Shown here: piece by piece, positions 6,232 to 10,953 of the stretch
Numbering within the stretch: position 1 is the first letter of the stretch
How the letters are laid out: each line of letters starts with the position of its first letter
Source of the DNA: Planctomycetota bacterium
Lineage (GTDB): Bacteria > Planctomycetota > Phycisphaerae > UBA1845 > UTPLA1
Assembly (NCBI GenBank): GCA_027295245.1
Contig: JAPULF010000159.1
Location: 1-10,953 of the forward strand
DNA length: 10,953 nucleotides
Direction: 5' to 3'
Notes under the pieces: model-generated
What the model was told of the DNA's origin: nothing
Database searches by the model: none
Seen by the model: only the letters and a program-made list of their open reading frames with translations
Position numbers and translations under genes: made by a program

Positions 6232-6933
6232 CTAGAGTCTCCCGCGGCGTCCCGATCGTTCCGGACGATCCGGTGCGCTTTCAACGTCCACTTCGCTGCC
6301 GTAGTTGCCCTTGTACACCCACACCCGAACGCCGATCACGCCCGACTTGGTCTTACTGATGGAATATCCGTAATCCACGTGGGCCTGAAGCGTCTGCAAC
6401 GGGATCGAGCCCATCTTCTGCATCTCCCGACGCGACATTTCCGAACCGCCCAGCCTGCCCTTGCAGATGATCTTGATCCCCTTGGCGCCCGATCCCATGG
6501 TCGCCTCACAACGCATCTTCATGATCCGACGGAAACTGGCCCGCTTCTTCAACTGCTCCGCGATGCTCAGCGAGATGAGCTTGGCATCCATGTCGGGATT
6601 CTTGATCTCTTTGATATTCACGCTGATCTTGCGGTCGATCAGGTCTTCCAGCGCGTCCTTGAGCTTATCTACTTCCGCGCCCTTCGGGCCGATCACCATT
6701 CCAGGACGGGCCGTCGATAGCGCAACCTTGACTTCGTTGCGGGTCCGCTCGATCTCGATTTTCGCGCATCCGGCGAACGGCGGCGTCTGATTCAATCGCT
6801 TATTGACGAGACTACGGATCTTTTGATCCTCGATCAGAAACTCGCCGTAGGCCGCCTTCGGCGCAAACCAGCGAGAGCGCCAATCTTCCGTGACACCTAC
6901 GCGAAATCCGAGTGGATGTACTTTTTGTCCCAT
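6232..6933 (-). CDS. rpsC: 30S ribosomal protein S3 (uS3)
   Basis: S3 lies at the mRNA entry channel and has mRNA-unwinding activity in E. coli. The 233-residue product (usual 210-240) starts MGQKVHPLGFRVGVTEDWRS. A type II KH domain carries the GPKG loop at residues 82-85. The conserved FRRIMK (134-139) places R135, R136 and K139 at the E. coli R131/R132/K135 helicase positions. The C-terminal domain has GAKGIKIICKGRLGGSEMSR and GVIGVRVWVYKG, then a basic tail ending RSGRRGRL. The ATG at 6933 follows the L22 stop by 6 bp, and its only SD-like bases (AAAGAG) lie across the L22 end, so coupled translation is likely. Confidence 0.98.
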   Translation of the reverse strand: MGQKVHPLGFRVGVTEDWRSRWFAPKAAYGEFLIEDQKIRSLVNKRLNQTPPFAGCAKIEIERTRNEVKVALSTARPGMVIGPKGAEVDKLKDALEDLIDRKISVNIKEIKNPDMDAKLISLSIAEQLKKRASFRRIMKMRCEATMGSGAKGIKIICKGRLGGSEMSRREMQKMGSIPLQTLQAHVDYGYSISKTKSGVIGVRVWVYKGNYGSEVDVESAPDRPERSGRRGRL

Positions 6934-6939
6934 GGGCGA

Positions 6940-7281
6940 CTACTCTTTTGGTCCTTCGCCGACCGCCACGACAATATGGCTGGTCCGTTTCATAATCGGA
7001 TGGGCCCGTCCGCGATCCTTCGGCCGAAACCGCTTGATCGTCGGACCCTCATCAACCCGGGCCTCGTGTACATAGAGCTTGCGAACGTCGGCTTCCTGTT
7101 CGTCCGCATCCGCCATCGCCGTACGCAGCACCTTGTCCACAAACACACTGGCCCGCTTGCGCGTAAATCTCAAAACGTCCAGCGCATCGTTCACATGGCG
7201 TCCCGCGATCAATGCCGTCACGAGCCGCACTTTTCGAGGGCTGATTCGTGCATAGCGATGGGTCGATTTCCAAGTGTCCAT
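6940..7281 (-). CDS. rplV: 50S ribosomal protein L22 (uL22)
   Basis: L22 contacts all six domains of 23S rRNA, and its long beta-hairpin helps line the narrow part of the peptide exit tunnel, where macrolide-resistance changes occur in other bacteria. The 113-residue product shows ARISPRKVRLVTALIAGRHV (11-30), then ALDVLRFTRKRAS. The beta-hairpin region TIKRFRPKDRGRAHPIMKRT spans residues 81-100, followed by SHIVVAV. No insertion or deletion is visible in the loop. The ATG at 7281 has AGGAG 9 nt upstream. Confidence 0.98.
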   Translation of the reverse strand: MDTWKSTHRYARISPRKVRLVTALIAGRHVNDALDVLRFTRKRASVFVDKVLRTAMADADEQEADVRKLYVHEARVDEGPTIKRFRPKDRGRAHPIMKRTSHIVVAVGEGPKE

Positions 7282-7310
7282 CGACGGAAACTCCTAGTCC
7301 TCGGCGCCGC

Positions 7311-7589
7311 CTACTTCGCGGACGACTTCCTGCTGCCGGCGTGCCCCCGGAACGTCCGGGTAGGGGCAAACTCGCCGAGCTTGTGTCCAACCATGTCCTC
7401 GGTCACGAAGACTTTTACGAAAACCTTGCCGTTGTGAACCTCGAAATTCTGGCCAATGAACTCCGGCGGTATCGTACACCGCCGGGCCCAAGTCTTCAGG
7501 GGAACAAAGTCGTTGTCACGCTTGGCTCTCTCCACTTTTTGAAACAGTCGAGGATCGACAAACGGCCCTTTTTTCAGACTTCGTCCCAT
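7311..7589 (-). CDS. rpsS: 30S ribosomal protein S19 (uS19)
   Basis: S19 sits in the head of the small subunit, forms a complex with S13, and makes intersubunit bridges. The 92-residue length is exactly typical. The product opens [15 protein letters not shown], contains [16 protein letters not shown] (40-55), and has the S19 signature [18 protein letters not shown] (63-80) followed by [12 protein letters not shown]. The ATG at 7589 has AGGA 8 nt upstream. The 30-bp gap after L2 holds no convincing hairpin. Confidence 0.98.
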   Translation of the reverse strand: MGRSLKKGPFVDPRLFQKVERAKRDNDFVPLKTWARRCTIPPEFIGQNFEVHNGKVFVKVFVTEDMVGHKLGEFAPTRTFRGHAGSRKSSAK

Positions 7590-7619
7590 CGAGATTATCC
7601 TGTCTGCTTTGGTTGCAAC

Positions 7620-8489
7620 TTACTTCCGCCGCTTCAGTGAAACCTGCCCGTAACGCCGGCTCTTGCGCCGCCGCAGGATCCTTCGATTCGAGTTCTTCCG
7701 CGGATTCCGCGTGCGTCCGCCCTTCGCCAGTTTGCCGGTCGGACTGCACGGATGCCGGCCGCCGCCGCTTCGCCCTTCACCCCCGCCCAGCGGGTGGGCC
7801 ACGGGGTTCATCGACGTACCGCGATTGTGCGGACGCCGCCCCAGATGCCGTTTCCGCCCGGCCTTCCCGAGTTTGATGTTCTTGCAATCGACATTGCCGA
7901 GTTGACCGATCGTCGCACGGCACTCCACACGAACCTGACGCATCTCGCCGGAAGGAAGCACCAGCGTCGCCCAGTCGCCTTCGCGAGCCGCCAATCGGGC
8001 CGCGCCCCCGGCCGCACGCACCAGCTTGCCGCCCTGCCCGGCGGACATTTCGATGTTGTGAATGTCCATTCCGACCGGAATATTCACCAGCGGCATGGCG
8101 TTGCCGGCCTTCGGCTCGACCCCCGGTCCACTCTCGACGGTATCACCGGCCTTCAAGCCGAGCGGGGCCAGGATGTAACGCAACTCGCCGTCGTCGTACT
8201 TGAGAAGCGCTATGAAGCAATTTCGATTCGGATCGTACTCGATCGCTTCGACCGCCGCCGTCACGCCGTCCTTGCGCCGCTTGAAATCGATGATTCGGTA
8301 CAACCGCTTGTGACCCCCACCGCGAAAACGCGACGTGATCACGCCCTGATTGTTGCGACCGCCGGTCTTCACCAACGGACGGCACAGCGACTTCACGGGC
8401 CGACGACGCTTGTCCGTCAACTCGGAAAAATCGTTGACGCTGCTCTGCCGGCGACCTGCCGTAGTCGGTGAATATACCCTGATGCCCAT
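7620..8489 (-). CDS. rplB: 50S ribosomal protein L2 (uL2), with altered C-terminal loop residues
   Basis: L2 is a core large-subunit protein next to the peptidyl transferase centre and is needed for subunit association. The 289-residue product begins [20 protein letters not shown]. It includes [20 protein letters not shown] (44-63), [20 protein letters not shown] (69-88), [13 protein letters not shown] and [14 protein letters not shown]. In the most conserved loop, E. coli has NPVDHPHGGGEGR; this protein has [13 protein letters not shown] (228-240). The histidine equivalent to E. coli H229 is kept (H232), but D228 and H231 are replaced by A231 and L234. The C-terminus is rich in basic residues ([13 protein letters not shown]). 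The ATG at 8489 has only a weak SD. It lies 21 bp after L23. Confidence 0.98.
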   Translation of the reverse strand: MGIRVYSPTTAGRRQSSVNDFSELTDKRRRPVKSLCRPLVKTGGRNNQGVITSRFRGGGHKRLYRIIDFKRRKDGVTAAVEAIEYDPNRNCFIALLKYDDGELRYILAPLGLKAGDTVESGPGVEPKAGNAMPLVNIPVGMDIHNIEMSAGQGGKLVRAAGGAARLAAREGDWATLVLPSGEMRQVRVECRATIGQLGNVDCKNIKLGKAGRKRHLGRRPHNRGTSMNPVAHPLGGGEGRSGGGRHPCSPTGKLAKGGRTRNPRKNSNRRILRRRKSRRYGQVSLKRRK

Positions 8490-8510
8490 GTCTCGCTCGC
8501 TTCGACTCCG

Positions 8511-8822
8511 TTAGAACAGATCGATGTGGTGCTCGGGATTCAGCACAACCACCGCCCGCTTCCAGGACCGCGTGATCCCGGACTTGTGTCGATACCGGCG
8601 GCGTTTGCCCTGTCGCAAACTGGTCCGCACCTTTTGAACCTTCACGTTGTATATCTTTTCGATCGCGTTTCGAATCTGGATCTTGTTCGCGTCCGGATGT
8701 ACCTCAAAGCTGTAGGCCCCGCCCCGGCCGGGCCGCGTTCGCGTCGCGGCAAACGTCTGCTTGCTCTGGTGCGTCCCTTGCTCCGTGACGAGTGGGCGAC
8801 GAATGATGTGGTAGATATCCAT
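8511..8822 (-). CDS. rplW: 50S ribosomal protein L23 (uL23)
   Basis: L23 lies at the peptide exit and is the ribosomal docking site for trigger factor and the signal recognition particle. The 103-residue product starts MDIYHIIRRPLVTEQGTHQS. It shows YSFEVHPDANKIQIRNAIEK (37-56), IYNVKVQKVRT, then GKRRRYRHKSG and the C-terminal signature WKRAVVVLNPEHHIDLF (87-103). Around residues 27-35 there are a few more Arg/Gly residues (TRTRPGRGG) than in E. coli L23. The ATG start is 10 bp after the L4 stop with AGGGA about 7 nt upstream. Confidence 0.97.
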   Translation of the reverse strand: MDIYHIIRRPLVTEQGTHQSKQTFAATRTRPGRGGAYSFEVHPDANKIQIRNAIEKIYNVKVQKVRTSLRQGKRRRYRHKSGITRSWKRAVVVLNPEHHIDLF

Positions 8823-8832
8823 CAGAGGGTCC

Positions 8833-9483
8833 CTATCCCTGAGCCACCGGGCGACCCGCTGTCATGGGATCTCCCACAAGGGCCTTGAACGCCTCGGGCG
8901 TAAAGATCAGTCGCCGGCGTCGCAACACATCGTACGCATTCACGTCCCAGATCAAACGCATGTCTACATTGGGAATATTCCTGCCCGACTTCCGCATGTT
9001 CGGATCGTCGGTGGTCACCGCCAGAAGGCATCCCGAGTCGGCCTTGATCGCCTTCAGAATGCCGGCCAGCCGGGCGGTCTTCGGCTCTTCGAACTTCAGA
9101 CCGTCCAGAATCATCGTCGAACCCGAAAGGGCCTTCGCCAGGATCGCCGAGTTTCGCGCCAGCCGACGCATCTGGCGGGGAAGGCACTTGGAAACGTCGC
9201 GATCCACCTTGGCAAATGTCCGACCGCCGCCCCTTCGGACCGGGGTTCGAGCATTGCCCGCACGGGCCCGGCCGGTTCCCTTTTGGCGATACAGCTTCCG
9301 CGTCGACCCCTGAACCATCCCCCGGCTCTGCGTCGCGGCCGTGCCCTGGTGTTGGCCGGCCTGATACGCAACCACCGCCTGCTTCAACAGGTCGTGCCGA
9401 ACGCGGCCACCAAACAATTCCGGGTCGAGCTTTTCCGAGCCGACCTTCTTGCCTTCGGTGTTCAGGATTGGGATTTCCAACAT
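8833..9483 (-). CDS. rplD: 50S ribosomal protein L4 (uL4)
   Basis: L4 is an early 23S rRNA binder whose extended loop reaches the peptide tunnel constriction. In E. coli, free L4 also represses the S10 operon by attenuation and translation control in the S10 leader. The 216-residue product starts MLEIPILNTEGKKVGSEKL. It carries the tunnel loop RKLYRQKGTGRARAGNARTP (62-81), then VRRGGGRTFA, and ends in a segment with RRRRLIFTPEAFKAL. The ATG at 9483 is chosen for the N-terminal match and for GGAAG 7 nt upstream. An in-frame TTG at 9534 would add 17 residues and run through the hairpin, and is rejected. The 57-bp gap upstream contains a terminator-like hairpin plus U-tract ending exactly at this SD. 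Confidence 0.97.
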   Translation of the reverse strand: MLEIPILNTEGKKVGSEKLDPELFGGRVRHDLLKQAVVAYQAGQHQGTAATQSRGMVQGSTRKLYRQKGTGRARAGNARTPVRRGGGRTFAKVDRDVSKCLPRQMRRLARNSAILAKALSGSTMILDGLKFEEPKTARLAGILKAIKADSGCLLAVTTDDPNMRKSGRNIPNVDMRLIWDVNAYDVLRRRRLIFTPEAFKALVGDPMTAGRPVAQG

Positions 9484-9495
9484 CGCCGTTCTTCC

Positions 9496-9533
9496 AAACA
9501 AAAATGGCCGCGTCGATGATTCGACCGCGACCA
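9496..9533 (-). terminator. Intrinsic-terminator-like hairpin between L3 and L4 (candidate attenuator)
   Basis: On the minus strand, arms 9521-9533 and 9505-9516 form a 12-bp stem with one bulged G and one G-U pair, closed by a 4-nt loop (9517-9520). Directly after the stem comes TTTTTGTTT (9504-9496), 8 U in 9 positions. The stem starts 7 nt after the L3 stop (9541-9543), and the U-tract runs straight into the L4 SD (GGAAG, 9495-9491). This is the standard layout of a Rho-independent terminator. Because 18 essential genes lie downstream with no visible promoter, it should be leaky or regulated; an attenuator is my inference. Confidence 0.65.
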
Positions 9534-9540
9534 AGTCACG

Positions 9541-10188
9541 TTACTGTTTCGTCTTCGCCTTCGACACGATCACGAATCCGCCCTTCGGGCCCGGGATCGC
9601 GCCTCTAACGACAAGCAAGTTTCGGTCCTTGTCGATGGAGATAAGTCTCTGGTTGCGGACCGTACATCGCTCCGCCCCCATGTGCCCTGCCATTTTCTTT
9701 CCGAGTTTAATGCCCCGACCCTCTCCCAAATCTCCAGATCCCCCGATGCTCCCGCCCGATCGGTGCTTGCGCTCAACCCCGTGCGACGCCTCCTGGCCGC
9801 TGAAATTCCATCGCTTCATGACCCCCTGAAATCCCTTGCCGATCGAGGTCCCCACCACATCTACGTATTTGACCTCGTTCTCGCTGAAAGCCTCCACCGT
9901 CAGCACGTCTCCGGGCTTTTGATCGGCGGCTTCCGTCAGCCGAATCTCTCGGACGAAGCGATGCGGAACGGTCTGGGCCTTGGCCGCATGACCGATACCC
10001 GGAAACTTGGACCGGCTCGGCTTGGTCTTTTGGAAGCCGAGTTGCAGCGCTTCGTACCCATCACGCTCCGAGGTCTTGACCTGAAGAACGGCGCACGGGC
10101 CGGCCTCGATGACCGTCGCCGGGAACGCCGCGCCCTTGTCGTCAAAGACACGCGTCATACCTATCTTTTTGCCCAATATCGCTACCAT
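9541..10188 (-). CDS. rplC: 50S ribosomal protein L3 (uL3)
   Basis: L3 is one of the first proteins to bind 23S rRNA and reaches close to the peptidyl transferase centre. From the ATG at 10188 the product has 215 residues (usual 205-220). It begins MVAILGKKIGMTRVFDDKG and includes VDVVGTSIGKGFQGVMKRWN (109-128). ASHGVERKHRSGGSIGG (134-150) and GKKMAGHMGAERCTVRNQ follow, then the C-terminal NLLVVRGAIPGPKGG. The residue after GSIG is glycine where E. coli L3 has the glutamine methylated by PrmB, so that modification is not expected. The start is imprecise: ATGs at 10191 and 10206 are also in frame and none has a clear SD. The 146-bp gap from S10 is the longest in the cluster. Confidence 0.97.
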   Translation of the reverse strand: MVAILGKKIGMTRVFDDKGAAFPATVIEAGPCAVLQVKTSERDGYEALQLGFQKTKPSRSKFPGIGHAAKAQTVPHRFVREIRLTEAADQKPGDVLTVEAFSENEVKYVDVVGTSIGKGFQGVMKRWNFSGQEASHGVERKHRSGGSIGGSGDLGEGRGIKLGKKMAGHMGAERCTVRNQRLISIDKDRNLLVVRGAIPGPKGGFVIVSKAKTKQ

Positions 10189-10334
10189 CATGAACACACA
10201 CACCATGCCTCTAACGCGGGGCATGCTTGGTTGCGCGCGACTAAACTCACGCGCCATGCTGTCAAAAAAAGCAGGAATCCGGTCCAACGACCCGAAGATG
10301 CACGGTTTACGGACAGCCTACATCAAACCATCGA
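10189..10334 (-). other. S10-L3 intergenic region with three potential hairpins
   Basis: This is the longest gap inside the cluster. It holds three inverted repeats on the transcribed strand. Arms 10325-10331 and 10302-10308 form 7 bp (one G-U) with a 16-nt loop, 3 nt after the S10 stop. Arms 10250-10254 and 10235-10239 form a 5-bp GC stem with a 10-nt loop. Arms 10220-10225 and 10204-10209 form a perfect 6-bp stem with a 10-nt loop, just ahead of the L3 start. A T7 run with TTGACA (10265-10260) is also present but lacks a good -10 box, so I do not call it a promoter. No SD is evident for L3. Confidence 0.4.
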
Positions 10335-10637
10335 CTACGCCTTGATCTTCACGAATACGCCGGCGGGCACCACCAGCCGATTTAACGCTTCCACCGTCCG
10401 TGCCGTGGGCTCGAAAATATCGATCAGCCGCTTGTGGGTCCGCATCTCGAATTGCTCGCGTGACTTCTTGTCGATGTGGGGGCTTCGCAAGACCGTGTAC
10501 CGCTCGATTCGAGTGGGAAGCGGAATGGGCCCGCGCACCCTCGCACTGGTGCGCTTGGCATGATCCACGATCTCCTTCGCCGAGATGTCCAGCGGTTTGT
10601 GATCGTACGCCTCCATCCGTATTCGAATCCTCGGCAT
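10335..10637 (-). CDS. rpsJ: 30S ribosomal protein S10 (uS10, NusE)
   Basis: S10 is a small-subunit head protein and, as NusE, pairs with NusB in transcription antitermination and links NusG to the ribosome. The 100-residue product (usual 100-105) starts [17 protein letters not shown]. It contains the S10 signature [16 protein letters not shown] (residues 27-42), then [20 protein letters not shown] (45-64) and [19 protein letters not shown]. The C-terminus is KIKA. The ATG at 10637 has AGGTG 5 nt upstream. The frame is open further up to an ATG at 10733, but that codon lies inside the -10 box of the proximal promoter and could not be in its transcript. S10 is the first gene of the cluster, as in most bacteria. 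Confidence 0.98.
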   Translation of the reverse strand: MPRIRIRMEAYDHKPLDISAKEIVDHAKRTSARVRGPIPLPTRIERYTVLRSPHIDKKSREQFEMRTHKRLIDIFEPTARTVEALNRLVVPAGVFVKIKA

Positions 10638-10680
10638 CGCCACACCTGCGCCCTTCTTAGAACGAACTCTCGACAACCGT

Positions 10681-10700
10681 CGCGTGTCACTTGAAACGCG
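10681..10700 (-). promoter_or_regulatory. Potential hairpin in the S10 mRNA leader
   Basis: CGCGT (10700-10696) and ACGCG (10685-10681) form a perfect 5-bp stem. Inside it, after a 1x1 mismatch, two further pairs close a 4-nt loop. It lies 43 nt before the S10 start, in the middle of the predicted leader. There is no U-tract. A role in control is possible but unproven. Confidence 0.35.
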
Positions 10701-10728
10701 CTCTCCGGCAGCTACGCACAGTCCGGCA

Positions 10729-10756
10729 ATCATATCGCGATCCCCGGAGGTGTCAA
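10729..10756 (-). promoter_or_regulatory. Proximal sigma70-type promoter of the S10-spc cluster
   Basis: The -35 box is TTGACA (10756-10751), a perfect consensus match. A 16-bp spacer follows (10750-10735), then the -10 box TATGAT (10734-10729), matching 5 of 6. Transcription would start near 10722, giving a leader of about 85 nt before the S10 ATG. It is the best promoter in the window and the likely main start for the whole cluster. Confidence 0.75.
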
Positions 10757-10775
10757 TCCCCCGCTCACGGGGAAT
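10756..10775 (-). other. Hairpin/inverted repeat abutting the proximal -35 box
   Basis: Arms 10768-10775 and 10756-10763 form 8 bp (one G-U on the RNA strand) with a 4-nt loop at 10764-10767. Its last base is the first base of the proximal TTGACA. It is transcribed only from the distal promoter. It has no U-tract, so it is more likely an operator-like repeat or an RNA stem in the long transcript than a terminator. Confidence 0.4.
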
Positions 10776-10806
10776 CGAGATTCGGGCGCGGCGGCCCTAA
10801 CTCGTG

Positions 10807-10817
10807 TCCTGACAGGA
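10807..10817. promoter_or_regulatory. Palindrome at the distal promoter start point
   Basis: TCCTGACAGGA is a perfect 5+1+5 inverted repeat. It lies just downstream of the distal -10 box (10827-10822) and spans the expected start site near 10815, a typical place for a repressor operator. It is short and could be chance. Confidence 0.3.
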
Positions 10818-10821
10818 ATTT

Positions 10822-10850
10822 ACTAGAGCAGGGAAACCGGGTAGTGTCAA
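10822..10850 (-). promoter_or_regulatory. Distal sigma70-type promoter with extended -10
   Basis: The -35 box is TTGACA (10850-10845), perfect, with a 17-bp spacer and -10 box TCTAGT (10827-10822), matching 4 of 6. TGC directly before the -10 box provides a TGn extended -10 motif that can compensate for the weaker hexamer. Transcription would start near 10815, about 93 bp upstream of the proximal start and about 178 nt before S10. Confidence 0.55.
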
Positions 10851-10953
10851 CCGCCGATGGCCGGATGCTCATTCGGCGCCCAATCACCGCAACGGCCCGC
10901 CGTTCGCAACGTCTCGAACCGAAGGGACAGCCGCGGCAAATCCGCAAAAGGTT

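Larger units (their letters stand above)
10638..10953. other. Gene-free control region upstream of S10
   Basis: I find no credible gene in these 316 bases. Short open frames here match nothing I recognise. From S10 outward the region holds a leader of about 85 nt, a strong sigma70-type promoter, a hairpin abutting its -35 box, a palindrome, and a second promoter. Positions 10851-10953 hold only short inverted repeats (for example AACGG/CCGTT at 10891-10904, without a U-tract) and nothing I can name. No tuf or other str-operon gene tail, and no tRNA, is visible at the edge. The leader is far shorter than E. coli's roughly 170-nt L4-responsive S10 leader. Confidence 0.6.

Noticed and set aside
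7752..8471. Plus-strand open frame of 239 codons over L2
   Set aside because: Antisense to the certain L2 gene, with no recognisable motif.
9484..9534. N-terminal extension of L4 from a TTG
   Set aside because: It would run through the terminator-like hairpin and T-tract, and the ATG at 9483 has a good SD and matches the family start.
10235..10265. Internal promoter before L3 (TTGACA after a T7 run)
   Set aside because: The -35 box is perfect, but no acceptable -10 box occurs at 16-18 bp spacing (best is TAGTCG).
9682..10563. Plus-strand open frame of 293 codons over L3 and S10
   Set aside because: Antisense shadow; no family resemblance, and both minus-strand genes are unambiguous.
10638..10722. 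E. coli-type L4-responsive S10 leader
   Set aside because: The leader from the proximal promoter is only about 85 nt and has no hairpin with a U-tract; the E. coli leader is about twice as long with several defined stems.
10638..10733. N-terminal extension of S10 to an upstream ATG
   Set aside because: The ATG at 10733 lies within the -10 box of the best promoter, the extra residues match no S10, and the ATG at 10637 has a good SD.
10905..10925. tRNA-like T-loop sequence (GGTTCGA on the minus strand)
   Set aside because: No matching acceptor stem, anticodon arm or CCA end could be laid out around it.
1..10953. CRISPR arrays, insertion sequences or other mobile elements
   Set aside because: No spaced direct repeats, transposase genes or terminal inverted repeats were seen; the gene order is fully conserved and uninterrupted apart from the missing L30.

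Overview
The window is one long ribosomal-protein gene cluster, read entirely on the minus strand from about position 10,640 down to position 1. In transcription order it encodes S10, L3, L4, L23, L2, S19, L22, S3, L16, L29, S17, L14, L24, L5, S14, S8, L6, L18, S5, L15 and the first 271 residues of SecY. This is the classic bacterial S10 operon joined to the spc operon, with no recognisable promoter between them. All 20 ribosomal proteins look intact. SecY is cut by the window edge, not broken. The large plus-strand open frames are antisense shadows in GC-rich DNA.

Organism: a GC-rich bacterium. L30 (rpmD) is missing between S5 and L15, S14 is the short zinc-binding type, L15 has a lysine-rich tail of about 72 residues, L14 carries two insertions, and L2 has altered residues in its conserved C-terminal loop. 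Together these suggest Planctomycetota, perhaps a Phycisphaerae-like lineage. That is inference from gene content and sequence feel, not a tree, and I hold it with moderate to low confidence.

Layout: positions 10638-10953 hold no gene. They contain the control region: two tandem sigma70-type promoters, each with a perfect TTGACA -35 box, plus a hairpin abutting the downstream -35, a palindrome at the upstream start point, and a short leader of about 85 nt before S10. The rest is densely packed genes, many separated by 1-30 bp with good Shine-Dalgarno (SD) sequences. Two stop codons sit inside the next gene's SD (L5-S14 and S5-L15), and the L24 SD sits at the 3' end of the L14 gene, which suggests translational coupling.

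The most unusual thing I see is at RNA level. Every intercistronic gap of 36 bp or more (10 of 10) contains an inverted repeat able to form a hairpin, placed after the upstream stop codon and near or before the next SD. I found no comparably good hairpin in the gaps of 30 bp or less. The stems differ in sequence, so structure rather than sequence appears to be kept. The strongest, between L3 and L4, is a 12-bp stem with a 4-nt loop followed directly by TTTTTGTTT, a textbook intrinsic terminator inside the operon just ahead of the gene for L4. L4 is the protein that controls this operon by attenuation in E. coli. These could be attenuators, processing sites or translation insulators; the sequence alone cannot decide.
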